64,000 bases of DNA from Lysobacter sp. (GTDB lineage Bacteria > Pseudomonadota > Gammaproteobacteria > Xanthomonadales > Xanthomonadaceae), in contig DAHUXS010000011.1 in the NCBI GenBank assembly GCA_027306995.1, positions 149,045 through 213,044 on the forward strand. Reading direction: 5' to 3'. Made by a program: the position numbers and the translations under genes. The notes beneath the pieces were generated by a model. It made no database searches. It was not told the origin of the DNA and saw only the letters and a program-made list of their open reading frames with translations. Positions 49,088-59,841 of this stretch are shown piece by piece (the stretch's first letter is position 1; each line of letters opens with the position of its first letter).

Positions 49088-50305
49088 ATGCCCACTGCCG
49101 TAGCCAAGCCTGCCAAGCACATGCCCATGGGCGTTTACGCCCTGACCGCAGGCGCCTTCGGCATCGGCACCACCGAATTCGTGATCATGGGCCTGTTGAT
49201 GCAGGTCGCCACCGATCTGAAGGTATCGATCGCCAGCGCCGGCCTGCTGATCTCGGGCTATGCCTTGGGCGTCTTCGCGGGCGCGCCGTTGCTGACCGCC
49301 GCGACCGTGCGCCTGCCGCGCAAGGTGGTGTTGGTGGCGCTGATGGTGGTCTTCACCCTCGGCAATCTCGCCTGTGCTTTGGCGCCGAATTACGAGTTGC
49401 TGCTTGCTGCGCGCGTGCTGACATCGCTGGCGCATGGGACCTTCTTCGGAGTTGGCGCCGTGGTGGCAACATTGCTGGTAGACAAGGAGCGCAAAGCATC
49501 GGCGCTCTCGGTGATGTTCACTGGCCTGACCGTCGCCACCCTGTTGGGGGTACCCGCCGGCGCATGGCTGGGACTGCACCACGGCTGGCGCGCGACATTC
49601 TGGGCGGTGGCCGCGATCGGTGTCGTCGCCACCATCGTTACCGCAGTGTTGGTTCCGAAAAGCGCGAGTGTTCCCGCGACATCGCTCGGCCAGGAATTGC
49701 GCGTCGTGACGCGCCGACCGGTCCTGCTGGGGTTGTTGATGACCACGCTGGGCTTCGGCGGCATGTTCACCGTCTACACCTTCATCCAGCCGTTGCTGAC
49801 GCAAGTGAGCGGATTCGCGGATGCCGCCGTTTCGCCGATCCTGCTGCTGTTCGGCGCCGGCATGATCGTGGGGAACCTGGTTGGCGGGCGCCTGGCCGAT
49901 CGCGATTTGTCGCGGGCCTTGCTCATCACACTGTTCGCGCTTGCGGCGACGATGGCGCTGATGCGCTTCGCGTTGCCCAGCAAGCCCGTCATGGCGGTCT
50001 TCGTCGGGTTGCTGGGTGCGGCGGCCTTCGCCACCGGCGCGCCATTGCAGACCTGGGTGTTGCGCAAGGCCGGTGATGCGCAAAGCCTGGCATCGAGTCT
50101 CAATATCGGCGCGTTCAACCTGGGTAACGCATTCGGCGCATGGCTGGGCAGCGCGGCGCTTGCCCACGGCGCGCCGTTGCCTGCACTGACATGGATCGGC
50201 GCATTGGTGCCGGCATCCGCTTTCGTCGTGGCGTGGTACGCGACCCGGCAGGAACGCGAGCCTTGCGAATCGATCGCGCTCCCGGATTATAGCGAGCCGA
50301 CCTGA
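49088..50305 (+). CDS. MFS transporter, DHA1 (AraJ/YdhP-like) family
   Basis: A 405-residue twelve-helix exporter. The DHA1 sugar-efflux/arabinose-efflux branch is indicated by GIGTTEFVIMGLLMQVA in helix 1 and by ARVLTSLAHGTFFGVGA. GVPAGAWLGLHHGWRATF carries motif C-like and D-like features. The substrate is not predictable. It is divergent from the LysR gene and 28 bases upstream of an aldo-keto reductase gene in the same direction, which suggests one regulated unit. Confidence 0.92.
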   Translation: MPTAVAKPAKHMPMGVYALTAGAFGIGTTEFVIMGLLMQVATDLKVSIASAGLLISGYALGVFAGAPLLTAATVRLPRKVVLVALMVVFTLGNLACALAPNYELLLAARVLTSLAHGTFFGVGAVVATLLVDKERKASALSVMFTGLTVATLLGVPAGAWLGLHHGWRATFWAVAAIGVVATIVTAVLVPKSASVPATSLGQELRVVTRRPVLLGLLMTTLGFGGMFTVYTFIQPLLTQVSGFADAAVSPILLLFGAGMIVGNLVGGRLADRDLSRALLITLFALAATMALMRFALPSKPVMAVFVGLLGAAAFATGAPLQTWVLRKAGDAQSLASSLNIGAFNLGNAFGAWLGSAALAHGAPLPALTWIGALVPASAFVVAWYATRQEREPCESIALPDYSEPT

Positions 50306-50333
50306 TCCTTTCCCCCATCTCCAGGACAACATC

Positions 50334-51380
50334 ATGGAAACACGTTTTCTCGGCGCTTCCGGCCTCAAGGTCCCCGCGCTCGGCTTTGGTGTCGGCACGT
50401 TCGGCGGCAAGGGCCCGCTGTTCTCCGCGTGGGGCAATACCGACGTGGAAGAAGCGCGCCGTCTCATCGACATCTGCCTCGATGCCGGAGTCAATTTTTT
50501 CGATACCGCCGATGTCTATTCCGATGGCGCGTCCGAGGAAATCCTCGGTGCGGCATTGAAGGGCCGGCGCGACCAGGCAATCATCTCGACCAAGACCGCA
50601 CTTCGCCTCGGCGATGGCCCGAACGATGTCGGCGCGTCGCGATCGCGATTGCTGAAGGCCGTGGATGCGTCGCTGCGCCGGCTCGGCACCGGCTACATCG
50701 ACCTGCTGCAATTGCATGCCTTCGATGCGCACACGCCGATCGAGGAAACATTGTCGACGCTCGATGGCCTGGTGAAGGCGGGCAAGATCCGCTATCTCGG
50801 CGTCTCGAACTTCTCTGGCTGGCAGTTGATGAAGTCGCTGGCGATCGCCGATCGCCGCGGGTATTCGCGCTACGTTGCCAACCAGGTCTATTACTCGCTG
50901 GTCGGGCGCGACTACGAATGGGAGCTGATGCCGCTGGATCGGGAGGAGGGCATCGGCGCCGTGGTGTGGAGTCCGCTGGGGTGGGGCAGATTGACCGGCA
51001 AGATCCGCCGGGGCCAGCCGCTGCCGCCCGGCAGTCGCCTGCACGACACCGCCGGATTCGCGCCGCCGGTGGACGAGGAGCGCTTGTATCGCGTCATCGA
51101 CGTGCTGGATGAAATCGCGGCCGAAACCGGCAAGGCCGTTCCGCAGATCGCGTTGAACTGGTTGCTGCAACGACCGACCGTGTCGACGGTGTTGATCGGC
51201 GCGCGCAACGAGCAGCAGCTGCGACAGAACCTCGATGCGGCCGGATGGTCACTCGATGCCGCACAGGTCGCGCGGCTCGATGCCGCCAGTGCGGTGGTTC
51301 CGCCGTATCCCTATTACCCCTACTGGAACGGCATGTTCACCGAACTCAATCCGCCACCCGTGCCTGTTGGGCTCGGCTGA
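50334..51380 (+). CDS. Aldo/keto reductase
   Basis: A 348-residue TIM-barrel NADPH oxidoreductase. The catalytic tetrad is complete: Asp57 (FFDTAD), Tyr62 (VYSDG), Lys87 (STKTAL) and His128 (LQLHAF). The closest group is the AKR12/YajO-like enzymes acting on small aldehydes and ketones. The natural substrate is unknown. It lies 28 bases after the MFS gene. Confidence 0.92.
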   Translation: METRFLGASGLKVPALGFGVGTFGGKGPLFSAWGNTDVEEARRLIDICLDAGVNFFDTADVYSDGASEEILGAALKGRRDQAIISTKTALRLGDGPNDVGASRSRLLKAVDASLRRLGTGYIDLLQLHAFDAHTPIEETLSTLDGLVKAGKIRYLGVSNFSGWQLMKSLAIADRRGYSRYVANQVYYSLVGRDYEWELMPLDREEGIGAVVWSPLGWGRLTGKIRRGQPLPPGSRLHDTAGFAPPVDEERLYRVIDVLDEIAAETGKAVPQIALNWLLQRPTVSTVLIGARNEQQLRQNLDAAGWSLDAAQVARLDAASAVVPPYPYYPYWNGMFTELNPPPVPVGLG

Positions 51381-51456
51381 AAAACGATTCGACTGGCGAT
51401 GCTGCGACGCAACATGTAAGGTGGTTTCGAGAATCAGCACAGACGGAACCACCGCC

Positions 51457-51858
51457 ATGTCCGAAGCCATTGCCAACGATCCACGTCCGACCGAAGTGCG
51501 TCTCCTCGAGATGGTCTTCCCGGATCACACCAATCACCTCGGCACGCTGTTCGGTGGACAAGCACTGGCGTGGATGGACATGGCCGCCTTCATCGCCGCC
51601 TCGCGTTATGCCCGCAGCACCGTGGTCACGGCACGTTCCGAACAAGTCGATTTCAACCAGCCGGTGCGCAAGGGCCAACTGGTCGAGACCATCGCCCGCG
51701 TGGTGAAGGTGGGGCGAAGCTCGATGCATGTCGACGTGGAGCTGATTGCCGAAGATCTCCTCACCGGGGATCGCAAGCTGTGTACGCGCGGCCAGTTCGT
51801 GATGATCGCGCTCGACGAGCTCGGCCGTCCGGTGCCGGCGCCGCCGCTCAACCCTTGA
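51457..51858 (+). CDS. Acyl-CoA thioesterase, hotdog fold (YciA-like)
   Basis: A 133-residue hotdog thioesterase with the active-site motif FPDHTNHLGTLFGGQAL. The hotdog helix WMDMAAFIAASRYA and the strand VDFNQPVRKGQLVE follow, all typical of the YciA/cytosolic acyl-CoA hydrolase group. The ATG at 51457 begins MSEAIANDP; the frame is open upstream into the aldo-keto reductase gene but lacks similarity. The 3' end overlaps the convergent ppk2 gene by 11 bases. Confidence 0.93.
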   Translation: MSEAIANDPRPTEVRLLEMVFPDHTNHLGTLFGGQALAWMDMAAFIAASRYARSTVVTARSEQVDFNQPVRKGQLVETIARVVKVGRSSMHVDVELIAEDLLTGDRKLCTRGQFVMIALDELGRPVPAPPLNP

Positions 51859-52624
51859 ACGATTTGATCGGCTTGAGCGTGCCGTAACGCTCGCGATGGA
51901 ACTTGCCGCCAAGCGGAGGCAGCGCGATCGCGTCGTCGGGGATGCGCGTATCGGGCAGGCGGTCGAGCAGGTCGCGGATCAGCGTCAATCGGCCGAGTTT
52001 CTGGTCGTTGAAATCGACCAGCGTCCATGGCGCCTGCTTGGTATGCGTGGCCTTGAGCATGGTTTCGCGCGCGTCGGTATAGGCGGCGTATTGCTCGCGC
52101 GCCTTGATGTCGATCGGCGACAGCTTCCAGCCCTTGAGCGGATCTTCGCTGCGTTCGGCGAAACGTTTTTCCTGTTCGATCTGGTCGCAGCACAACCAGT
52201 ACTTGAACAGTAGGATGCCGTCGTCGACCAGTTGTTTCTCGAACACCGGCGCCTGGCGCAGGAACGCCGCGACCTGGTCCGGCGTGACGAAACCCATCAC
52301 CTTCTCGACGCCGGCGCGGTTGTACCAGCTGCGATCGAACAGCGCGATCTCGCCACCTGCGGGCAATTCCTGCACATAGCGCTGGAAATACCACTCGGTC
52401 TGCTCGCGGCTGTCCGGCTTGGGCAGGGCGACGTGGCGCACCTGACGCGGATTGAGGTGTTGCATGATCGCCGCGATCACGCCGCCCTTGCCGGCGGTGT
52501 CGCGGCCTTCGACCACCACCACCAGGCGCTTGCCGGTGTGCTGCAACCAGCGCGCCATCTGCACCAGTTCCAGCTGCATCGGCTCCAGGGCGTGTTCGTA
52601 ATGCTTGCGCTTCAACTTGCCCAT
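51848..52624 (-). CDS. ppk2: Polyphosphate kinase 2
   Basis: A 258-residue P-loop kinase that uses polyphosphate to phosphorylate nucleoside diphosphates or monophosphates (class not assignable by eye; length and motifs suit class I). Walker A is EGRDTAGKGG (39-48), and the Walker B/catalytic Asp97 lies in LFDRSWYNRAGVEKVMG. The C-terminal lid is WKLSPIDIKAREQY. The start at 52624 (MGKLKRKHYE) excludes a longer, non-homologous frame. It lies 13 bases downstream of the GNAT gene. Confidence 0.95.
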   Translation of the reverse strand: MGKLKRKHYEHALEPMQLELVQMARWLQHTGKRLVVVVEGRDTAGKGGVIAAIMQHLNPRQVRHVALPKPDSREQTEWYFQRYVQELPAGGEIALFDRSWYNRAGVEKVMGFVTPDQVAAFLRQAPVFEKQLVDDGILLFKYWLCCDQIEQEKRFAERSEDPLKGWKLSPIDIKAREQYAAYTDARETMLKATHTKQAPWTLVDFNDQKLGRLTLIRDLLDRLPDTRIPDDAIALPPLGGKFHRERYGTLKPIKSFKG

Positions 52625-52637
52625 CGTGTCGTCCGGG

Positions 52638-53081
52638 TCAGAGGAGTTTGGAATACCACTGGGTAGAATCTTCGTGCCAGCCGGCGGCGCGATACAGGGC
52701 GCGCGCGGCTTCATTGTCGCGCGTCGTTTCCAGCATGATGAAGGCGGCGCCGTCTTCCTTGGCGAATTGCGTCGCGGCGTCCAGCAGGGAGCGGGCGGTG
52801 CCGTGGCGACGGAATTCCGGGGCGATGAAGAGATCGTTCAACACCCAGATGCGCGCGGTGCGCACCGACGAATACATCGGATAGAGCTGGACGAAACCGG
52901 CGGGTGCGCCGTCGTGGCGAGCGAGCAGCACCACCGATTCGTTCTGGCCGATGCGCGCCTTCAGCCAGTCGTGCGCGCGCTGAATGTCGGAAGACTGCTC
53001 ATAGAACTGGCGGTAGCCGTCGAACAACGGGGCGAGGGCATCGAGATCGTCGAGCGTCGCGCGGTCCACGACGGGTTTCAT
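52638..53081 (-). CDS. GNAT-family N-acetyltransferase
   Basis: A 147-residue GNAT protein. The acetyl-CoA pyrophosphate loop is [13 protein letters not shown], after [19 protein letters not shown] near the C-terminus is the usual cofactor-side helix. The acceptor is unknown. It overlaps the prfA stop region by four bases (53078-53081), so it belongs to the hemA-prfA-GNAT-ppk2 series. Confidence 0.92.
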   Translation of the reverse strand: MKPVVDRATLDDLDALAPLFDGYRQFYEQSSDIQRAHDWLKARIGQNESVVLLARHDGAPAGFVQLYPMYSSVRTARIWVLNDLFIAPEFRRHGTARSLLDAATQFAKEDGAAFIMLETTRDNEAARALYRAAGWHEDSTQWYSKLL

Positions 53082-54163
53082 GGCGCCTCCTCGAGTTTCG
53101 CCAGGGCATCGGCCTGGGCTTCGCGTGACAGGCGGTCGACCAGCGCATCGAGCTGGCCTTCCAGGATGTTGGGGAGATCGTACAGGGTCAGCCCTTCCAC
53201 CCTGTGATCAGTGATCCGCCCCTGCGGGAAGTTGTAGGTGCGGATGCGCTGGCTGCGATCGCCGCTGCCGACCTGCAGTTTGCGATCGGCGGCCTGCGCG
53301 GCCTCGCGTTTTTCCAGCTCGGCTTCCACCAGCATCGCCTTCAGTCGCTTCATCGCCTTGTCGCGGTTGGCGTGCTGGCTGCGTTCGGTCTGCGACTCCA
53401 CCACCACGCCGCTCGGCACGTGGGTGATGCGGATCGCCGACTCGGTCTTGTTGACGTGCTGGCCACCGGCGCCGCTGGAACGATAGGTGTCGACCTTGAG
53501 GTCGGCGGGATTGATCTCGACGTCGATGTCGCCGGCGTCCTCGGCGATGATCGCCACCGTCGCCGCCGAGGTGTGGATGCGGCCCTGCGATTCGGTTTCG
53601 GGAACGCGCTGCACGCGATGGGTGCCCGATTCGAATTTCAGCCGCGAATAGGCGCCGCTGCCTTCGACGCGCGCCACCACTTCGCGGAAGCCGCCGTGTT
53701 CGCCGGGATTCGCCGATTCCACCTCGACGCGCCAGCCCTGTTTCTCGGCGTAACGTGAATACATGCGGAAGAGGTCGCCGGCGAAGATCGCGGCTTCGTC
53801 GCCGCCGGTGCCGGCGCGCACTTCCAGGTACAGGCTGCCGTCGTCGCGCACGTCCTTCGGCACCAGGTGCGCCATCAACTCGTTGTCGAGTTCGGCCAGG
53901 CGCGTGTTTGCCTCCGCGATGTCCTCTTCGGCGAGGTCGCGCAGTTCGGGATCGTTGCGCATCGCCTGCGCGGACGCGAGCGACGCCTGCAAGCGCTGTT
54001 CTTCGGCCAGCGCGATCGACAGCGGTTCGAGTTGCGAGAACTCGCGCGAGAGTTTGCGGAATTGCTTGGCGTCGGCGATCACGCCCGGATCGGCCAGCAG
54101 CCGTTCCAGTTCGTCGCGACGTTCCGCAAGGACTTCAAGCTTGCGGCGCAGGCTCGGCAGCAT
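53078..54163 (-). CDS. prfA: Peptide chain release factor 1
   Basis: RF1 ends translation at UAA and UAG. The 361 residues contain the GGQ loop GAGGQHVNK (about 234-236), the target of PrmC encoded at 31.6 kb. The stop-codon-reading PxT motif appears as PET in [12 protein letters not shown], which marks RF1 rather than RF2. The ATG at 54163 ([10 protein letters not shown]) gives the normal N-terminus and overlaps the end of hemA by 29 bases. Confidence 0.96.
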   Translation of the reverse strand: MLPSLRRKLEVLAERRDELERLLADPGVIADAKQFRKLSREFSQLEPLSIALAEEQRLQASLASAQAMRNDPELRDLAEEDIAEANTRLAELDNELMAHLVPKDVRDDGSLYLEVRAGTGGDEAAIFAGDLFRMYSRYAEKQGWRVEVESANPGEHGGFREVVARVEGSGAYSRLKFESGTHRVQRVPETESQGRIHTSAATVAIIAEDAGDIDVEINPADLKVDTYRSSGAGGQHVNKTESAIRITHVPSGVVVESQTERSQHANRDKAMKRLKAMLVEAELEKREAAQAADRKLQVGSGDRSQRIRTYNFPQGRITDHRVEGLTLYDLPNILEGQLDALVDRLSREAQADALAKLEEAP

Positions 54164-55421
54164 CGTCGGAAGAATCAGGGTGGTCGGGGAACATGCGCGC
54201 GGCGGCGCGCAGCAATTCGGCATCGCCGCGCAACGCGGCATCGCGCACGGCGACGGTTGGTGCGTGCAGCAGGCGATTGGTCAGGGTATGCGCGAGCTGG
54301 TCGAGCACCGCGTCCGCGGGTTGTCCGGCGGCAAGTTGCTGGCGCGCGCGCATCAACGCGTCCTGTTGCAGGCGCTGGCCATGGGCGCGCATGGCGCGCA
54401 CGCCATCCATGCCCATCGTGGCGCCGGCGACTTCCATGTAACGCGCCACTTGCAGGTCGATGATCGCTTCCGCGGCTTCGGCGGCATCCTTGCGGCTGCG
54501 ACGGTTGTCCTCGACCGCGCGCTGCAGGTCGTCGACGGTGTAGACGAAGACGTCGCGCAATTCGGCGACGTCGGCGGCGATGTCGCGCGGGACCGCGAGG
54601 TCGACCAGCAACATCGGGCGATGCTTGCGTGCCACCAGCGCGGCTTCCACTTGCGGGCGATGCAGGATCGGCTGCTGGCTGGCCGTTGCCGAAAAGACGA
54701 TATCGGCCTCGGCGAGATGGCGATCGAGTTCGTCCAGCGCCAGCGCATAGCCGCCATGCATGGTCGCCAATGCCTGGGCGTGGGCCAGCGTGCGATTGGC
54801 GATCAACAGGCGCCGCACGTTCGCCTGCACCAGGTGGCGTGCCGCGAGTTCGATGGTTGCGCCGGCGCCGATCAGCAGCACGGTGGAATCCTGCGGCCGC
54901 GCGAACGAGTCGCGCGCCAGCTTCACCGCCGCCGATGCCACCGAGACGGGATTGGCGCCGATCGCGGTATCGGTGCGTGCGCGCTTGGCGGTGGCGAAGG
55001 CCTGCTGGAACAGCCGGTCGAGTTGCGGGCCCATCGCGCCGCTGCCACGCGCCAGGCTCCAGGCATCCTTCACCTGGCCGAGGATCTGCGGTTCGCCCAG
55101 CACCAGCGAGTCCAGCCCGGCCGCGACCCGGAACAGATGGCGCGCCGCGTCGCCTTCGTGATGGCGGTAGAGATAGGCGTGGAGATCGGTCGATTCCGCC
55201 GCGTGCGTCGCCAGCCATTCGGCCACGGCCGGCGCGGCATCCTCGCCGACGGCATAGACCTCGGTGCGGTTGCAGGTGGACAGCAACACGACTTCCTCGA
55301 CCTGCGGCAGCGCGCGCAGCGCCGTCAATGCGGGTGCGAAGGCATCGCCGGCAAACGCCACCCGTTCGCGCAGGGCAACCGGCGCGGTCTGGTGGTTCAA
55401 GCCGAGAGCGACAAGCGTCAT
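54135..55421 (-). CDS. hemA: Glutamyl-tRNA reductase
   Basis: HemA reduces glutamyl-tRNA to glutamate-1-semialdehyde, the first step of tetrapyrrole synthesis. The 428 residues carry the catalytic Cys50 in [11 protein letters not shown] and the early [12 protein letters not shown]. The NADPH motif is [13 protein letters not shown], and a long spinal and dimerisation helix forms the C-terminal part. The ATG at 55421 begins [10 protein letters not shown]; the frame open to 57323 crosses the TPR gene and is a shadow. The 29-base overlap with prfA is larger than the common four bases. It is divergent from the TPR gene with about 70 bases between. Confidence 0.96.
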   Translation of the reverse strand: MTLVALGLNHQTAPVALRERVAFAGDAFAPALTALRALPQVEEVVLLSTCNRTEVYAVGEDAAPAVAEWLATHAAESTDLHAYLYRHHEGDAARHLFRVAAGLDSLVLGEPQILGQVKDAWSLARGSGAMGPQLDRLFQQAFATAKRARTDTAIGANPVSVASAAVKLARDSFARPQDSTVLLIGAGATIELAARHLVQANVRRLLIANRTLAHAQALATMHGGYALALDELDRHLAEADIVFSATASQQPILHRPQVEAALVARKHRPMLLVDLAVPRDIAADVAELRDVFVYTVDDLQRAVEDNRRSRKDAAEAAEAIIDLQVARYMEVAGATMGMDGVRAMRAHGQRLQQDALMRARQQLAAGQPADAVLDQLAHTLTNRLLHAPTVAVRDAALRGDAELLRAAARMFPDHPDSSDDAAEPAPQA

Positions 55422-55490
55422 GGGGGCCGCGGGTTCAGGTGCCTGAGGTAAGCTGCAAAACGTCCGACATTTTACGCTTGGTACCGCAGG

Positions 55491-57167
55491 ATGCCCGGTT
55501 TCGCTCCATCTTTCCGCTCCATTGTCCTGACGTTGGCATTGTTGCCTGCGTTGTCCGGCCCGGCCCTGGCCGCGAAATCGCAGCCGCAGTCCGGCGCGCT
55601 CGCGGAATCGCTTGCCGGCGAATTCGCCTTGCAGGAAGGCCGGCTCAAGGATGCTGCCCAGCATTACCTTGCCGCCGCCAAGGCCAGCCGCGATCCCGTG
55701 CTGGCGGAACGCGCCACCCGCATCGCACTGCTGGCCGATGACAACGCCCACGCCGCCGAGGCATTGGAACTGTGGCGGCCGAGTGCGCCGGATTCGCTGG
55801 TGGTGCGGATGGCCGACCTCACGTTGCGCCTGCGCGCCGACGATGCCGCTGCGGCCACGACGCAGGCCCGCAGCCTGATCGCCGATCGCGATCCGCGCGG
55901 CTGGAAATACGTGCTGGTCGCGTTGTCCGGCGGCAGCAAGGATCCCAAGGTGGCCGCGCAGGTGCTGTCGTCGCTGGTGGGCAGCAACGCCTTGCCGAAC
56001 GACGTCCAGGCCTGGCTGGCCTATGCCGGGCTCGCGCAGAAGCTGTCGCAGCCGCAGCTGTCGCAAACGCTGGTGGCGGAGACGGTCAAGCGTTTCCCGA
56101 TGGATCCGCGCGTCGCCCTGCTGCGTTCCAGCCAGTTGATGGACGAAGGCAAGATCGAGGAAGCCCGGGCCGTCATCGCTCCGCTCGAATCCAGGGTCGC
56201 TAACGATGCCGACCTGCGCTTGTCGGTCGCCGGGCAATACGAGGCGCTGGGAGACTTCAGTGCCGCCGAGCGCGTGCTGGCGAAGGGTGCGCAATCGACC
56301 GACACGATCGGCCTGCGCGCGGCGATGCTCGACAAGGCCAAGGACGACGCTGGACTCGCGCGTCTCTACGAATTCGCGAAGCACCGCAGCGGCACTGACG
56401 ATCCGCGCAATCGCCTGTTGCTCGGCACGCTGGCGGAAACGCTGAAGCACTACGACGAAGCCCTGAAGTGGTACGCGGGCGTCACCGGCGAACAATCCGA
56501 CACCGCGCGCCTGCGCAGCGCCAACGTTCTTTACGAACAGGGCCACAAGGACGAGGCATACAAGGGTCTGCAGGCGCTGCAGACCGATCCGCGCGTGGAC
56601 GGCAACGTGCAGCGCGATGCCTACCTGCTGGAAGGCGAGTTGCGACGCAAGGACAAGGACGACAAGGGCGAAATCGCCGTCTACGATCGCGGCATCGCCG
56701 CGTTGCAGGACGAGCCGGGCATCCTCTACGCGCGTGCGCTGGCGTGGGAGCGCATGGATCGCATCGACAAGAGCGAAGCCGACCTGCGTAAGATCCTGGT
56801 CACCGATCCCGAGAATGTCGCGGCGCTCAACGCGCTCGGCTACACGCTCGCCGATCGCACCACGCGCTATGCCGAGGCGTTGCAGCTGATCGATCGCGCG
56901 CGCGCCGCCGATCCCGCCAACGCCGCCATCATCGACAGCTATGGCTGGGTGCTCTATCGCCTCGGCAAGACCGACGAAGCGCTGCCTTACCTGCGTCGCG
57001 CCTACATCCTGCAGAAGGATCCCGAGATCGCCACCCACATCGGCGAAGTGCTGTGGGTGCAAGGGCATCGCGATGACGCGCGCCGTTACTTCGAGGAAGC
57101 GCGCAAGCTCGAACCGGACAACAAGGCGCTGCAGCGCACGCTCGACAAGCTCGGGGTGAAGACGTGA
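55491..57167 (+). CDS. Secreted tetratricopeptide-repeat protein
   Basis: A 558-residue protein with a signal peptide ([17 protein letters not shown], cut before AKSQP). At least ten TPR-like helical pairs follow, for example [20 protein letters not shown] near the start and [18 protein letters not shown] near the end. It is a periplasmic or outer-membrane-associated scaffold. Proteins of this kind commonly precede lolB in Xanthomonadales and may serve outer-membrane biogenesis. Its stop overlaps the lolB start by four bases (57164-57167). Confidence 0.9.
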   Translation: MPGFAPSFRSIVLTLALLPALSGPALAAKSQPQSGALAESLAGEFALQEGRLKDAAQHYLAAAKASRDPVLAERATRIALLADDNAHAAEALELWRPSAPDSLVVRMADLTLRLRADDAAAATTQARSLIADRDPRGWKYVLVALSGGSKDPKVAAQVLSSLVGSNALPNDVQAWLAYAGLAQKLSQPQLSQTLVAETVKRFPMDPRVALLRSSQLMDEGKIEEARAVIAPLESRVANDADLRLSVAGQYEALGDFSAAERVLAKGAQSTDTIGLRAAMLDKAKDDAGLARLYEFAKHRSGTDDPRNRLLLGTLAETLKHYDEALKWYAGVTGEQSDTARLRSANVLYEQGHKDEAYKGLQALQTDPRVDGNVQRDAYLLEGELRRKDKDDKGEIAVYDRGIAALQDEPGILYARALAWERMDRIDKSEADLRKILVTDPENVAALNALGYTLADRTTRYAEALQLIDRARAADPANAAIIDSYGWVLYRLGKTDEALPYLRRAYILQKDPEIATHIGEVLWVQGHRDDARRYFEEARKLEPDNKALQRTLDKLGVKT

Positions 57168-57802
57168 AATCGCGTCGCCTCGCGTTGGCGGCGACGGCAG
57201 TGTTGCTGGCATCGTGCAACACCATTCCGACAGCGCCTCCGCCGGCGGTCGCGACGCTGGTCTGCGAGCCGTTGCTGTCGAAGAACGCCGAATGCGTGCG
57301 TCGCATCGATGCATTGACCGCATCCGCGCAGACAGGATCGTGGGGGATGGGCGGTCGCGCCGCGATCAGCCACGGCCGGCAGTCGGGCAGCCTCGGTGTG
57401 GAGTGGGAAGATGCCGGATCGTCCGGTTATCTGGTCATCCTCACCGCGCCGATCACCCGCCAAGGCTGGCGCCTGCAGGAACAGAACGGTCGCGCCACGC
57501 TGGAAGGCATGGCGGGCGGGCCGCGCACGGGCGCCGATGGCGCCGCGCTGCTGCGCGAAGCCACCGGTTTCGAGATTCCGGTCCAGGCGCTGCGCCACTG
57601 GATGCGTGGCTATCCCGATCCTTCGCAGCGACTCGACAAGGCCGCGTTCGCTGGTGACGACCTCGCCACGCTGGTGCAGGGCGGCTGGCAGATCGACTAT
57701 CTCGCCCGTGACGTCCAGGGCCGGCCGTCGCGCATCAACGCCACCCGTGGCGACGATCGCGTCCGCCTGGTCATCGACCGCTGGGGTCCACTCGAGCAAT
57801 GA
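57164..57802 (+). CDS. lolB: Outer-membrane lipoprotein LolB
   Basis: LolB accepts lipoproteins from LolA and inserts them into the outer membrane. The 212-residue precursor has the lipobox LLASC (Cys18). The mature domain shows the LolB features [33 protein letters not shown] (core GSLGVEWED) and [12 protein letters not shown]. It is preceded by the TPR gene and followed by ispE, both through four-base overlaps, an order also found in other gammaproteobacteria. Confidence 0.94.
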   Translation: MKSRRLALAATAVLLASCNTIPTAPPPAVATLVCEPLLSKNAECVRRIDALTASAQTGSWGMGGRAAISHGRQSGSLGVEWEDAGSSGYLVILTAPITRQGWRLQEQNGRATLEGMAGGPRTGADGAALLREATGFEIPVQALRHWMRGYPDPSQRLDKAAFAGDDLATLVQGGWQIDYLARDVQGRPSRINATRGDDRVRLVIDRWGPLEQ

Positions 57803-58689
57803 ACGGCATGGACGGCGAGGGCTGGAGTCAGTGGCCGGCTCCGGCCAAGCTCAATCTGTTCCTCGAAATTACCGGCAGGCGTCCGGATGGCTACCACGAG
57901 CTGCAGACGGTATTCCGGCTGCTCGATTGGGGTGACCGTATCCGCCTGCGTCCGCGCGGTGATGGCCGGATCGAGCGCATCGGGACCTCCGTCGAGGGTG
58001 TTGCCGAGGGCGATGATCTCGCCATTCGAGCCGCCAAGTTGCTGCAATCGGAAGCTAACAGCGGCCAAGGTGCAGACATTGTCGTCGAAAAGGTCATTCC
58101 GACCGGTGCCGGGCTGGGTGGTGGGTCCTCGGATGCCGCCACCGTCCTCGTCGCCCTCGACCTGCTCTGGAATACTCGCCTTGGCGTGGATCGTCTCGCC
58201 GGACTGGGCCTGAAACTGGGCGCCGATGTCCCGGTGTTCGTCCGTGGCTTTGACGCTTGGGCCACCGGCCTGGGCGAGAAATTGACCCCGATCGAGTTGC
58301 CGCCAGCCTGGGTTCTGCTGGTTCATCCCGGCGTCCACGCCGCCACCGCCCGATTGTTCCAGGCCCCTGATTTGACGCGGGATTCTCCGCCCGCGACAAT
58401 ATCCGACTTCGTCGCGGGCCGACTCGGGGGCAATGCCTTCGAAGCGGTGCTGCGCCGGCTCGAACCGGACGTCGATGCGGTCTTCCAGGCACTGCAGCCT
58501 TGGGCGTCGCCACGACTCACCGGATCGGGAAGCGCGGTCTTCGTCGAGTGCGCCACGCGCGCGCAAGCCGAAGCGCTGCTGCCGCGGGTTCCGGAACATT
58601 GCCGGAGCTGGGTGGTGCAGTCCGCCGCGCGATCGCCATTGCAGGATGCGATGGCGCGTTACACAACAGGGGCGTCGCCAAGTGGTTAA
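57799..58689 (+). CDS. ispE: 4-diphosphocytidyl-2-C-methyl-D-erythritol kinase
   Basis: IspE phosphorylates CDP-methylerythritol in the non-mevalonate isoprenoid pathway. The 296 residues carry the catalytic Lys17 in [12 protein letters not shown] and [11 protein letters not shown]. The GHMP ATP loop is [15 protein letters not shown] (101-115). The C-terminal GHMP domain contains [11 protein letters not shown]. The start overlaps lolB by four bases. The coding region runs 22 bases into tRNA-Gln, so its last residues (about ASPSG) are encoded by the tRNA acceptor and D-arm bases. Confidence 0.95.
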   Translation: MNGMDGEGWSQWPAPAKLNLFLEITGRRPDGYHELQTVFRLLDWGDRIRLRPRGDGRIERIGTSVEGVAEGDDLAIRAAKLLQSEANSGQGADIVVEKVIPTGAGLGGGSSDAATVLVALDLLWNTRLGVDRLAGLGLKLGADVPVFVRGFDAWATGLGEKLTPIELPPAWVLLVHPGVHAATARLFQAPDLTRDSPPATISDFVAGRLGGNAFEAVLRRLEPDVDAVFQALQPWASPRLTGSGSAVFVECATRAQAEALLPRVPEHCRSWVVQSAARSPLQDAMARYTTGASPSG

Positions 58690-58743
58690 GGCACCAGGTT
58701 TTGATCCTGGCATGCGTAGGTTCGAATCCTTCCGCCCCTGCCA
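58668..58743 (+). tRNA. tRNA-Gln (anticodon UUG), CCA encoded
   Basis: A 76-base cloverleaf. The acceptor stem is AGGGGCG with CGCCCCT. The anticodon stem CCAGG/CCTGG encloses the loop TTTTGAT (anticodon TTG), and the T-arm contains GGTTCGAATCC. The discriminator is G and CCA is encoded. It overlaps the last 22 bases of ispE on the same strand, so the tRNA must be cut out of, or transcribed separately from, the ispE message. Confidence 0.97.
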
Positions 58744-58798
58744 AATTTTCTGAGTTTCCACCGTCTGTAGTACCGCCACTGTCGCTCCGGAGCGCGCA

Positions 58799-59758
58799 AT
58801 GAAGGACGAACGCAACCTGCTGGTGTTTTCCGGCAATGCCAACCGCCCGTTGGCGAAGGCAGTGTGTGCGGAACTCGGTGTGCGCCAGGGCAAGGCGCTG
58901 GTTTCGACCTTCTCTGACGGCGAAGTGCAGGTGGAGATCGAAGAAAACGTCCGCGGCCAGGACGTCTTCGTGATCCAACCGACTTGCGCGCCGAGCGCGG
59001 AAAACCTGATCGAACTGCTGGTGCTGATCGACGCGCTCAAGCGCGCATCGGCGACCAGCGTCACCGCGGTGGTGCCGTACTTCGGTTATGCCCGCCAGGA
59101 TCGCCGCCCGCGTTCCGCGCGCGTGCCGATCACCGCCAAGGTGGTGGCCAGCATGTTCGGCACCGTCGGCGCCGATCGCGTGCTGACCGTCGATCTGCAC
59201 GCCGACCAGATCCAGGGGTTCTTCGACGTGCCGGTCGACAACGTGTATTCGTCGCCGCTGCTGCTCGCCGACATCTGGCGCGCCTACGGCACCGAGAACA
59301 TGGTGGTGGTGTCGCCCGATGTCGGCGGCGTGGTGCGCGCCCGCGCGATCGCCAAGCGCCTCGACGATGCCGACCTCGCCATCATCGACAAGCGCCGTCC
59401 GCGCGCGAATGTTGCAACCGTGATGAACATCATCGGTGAAGTCGACGGCAAGAACTGCGTGCTGGTGGACGACATCGTCGACACCGCCGGCACGCTTTGT
59501 GCCGCTGCTGCTGCCCTCAAGGAGCGCGGCGCGGCCAAGGTCGCCGCCTACATCACCCACCCGGTGCTGTCGGGTCCGGCGATCGACAACATCACCAAAT
59601 CCTCCCTCGACGAACTGGTGGTGACCGACACCATCCCGCTCAGCGAGGCAGCGAAGGCCTGCGGCAAGATCCGCCAACTCAGCGTTGCGGAACTGCTGGC
59701 GGAAACCATCCGCCGCATCGCCTTCGGAGAATCCGTCAGTTCGCTCTACGTGGACTGA
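58799..59758 (+). CDS. prs: Ribose-phosphate pyrophosphokinase
   Basis: Prs makes PRPP from ribose 5-phosphate and ATP for purine, pyrimidine, His, Trp and NAD synthesis. The 319 residues match class I enzymes. [10 protein letters not shown] and [14 protein letters not shown] supply the ATP and flexible-loop residues. [13 protein letters not shown] carries the metal site, and [13 protein letters not shown] is the PRPP loop. It begins 55 bases after tRNA-Gln, and the tRNA-Gln-prs order is typical of the group. Confidence 0.97.
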   Translation: MKDERNLLVFSGNANRPLAKAVCAELGVRQGKALVSTFSDGEVQVEIEENVRGQDVFVIQPTCAPSAENLIELLVLIDALKRASATSVTAVVPYFGYARQDRRPRSARVPITAKVVASMFGTVGADRVLTVDLHADQIQGFFDVPVDNVYSSPLLLADIWRAYGTENMVVVSPDVGGVVRARAIAKRLDDADLAIIDKRRPRANVATVMNIIGEVDGKNCVLVDDIVDTAGTLCAAAAALKERGAAKVAAYITHPVLSGPAIDNITKSSLDELVVTDTIPLSEAAKACGKIRQLSVAELLAETIRRIAFGESVSSLYVD

Positions 59759-59841
59759 TGAACAACCGGCTCGTCTGGTCGCGGACGAGTCATCACAGTC
59801 GCAGCGATGCGGCATTTCATCCAAGCAAGAGAGAAACACTA

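Noticed and set aside
55422..57323. Upstream extension of the hemA frame across the TPR gene
   Set aside because: It is antisense to a clearly coding secreted TPR protein, and HemA similarity begins exactly at the ATG at 55421.
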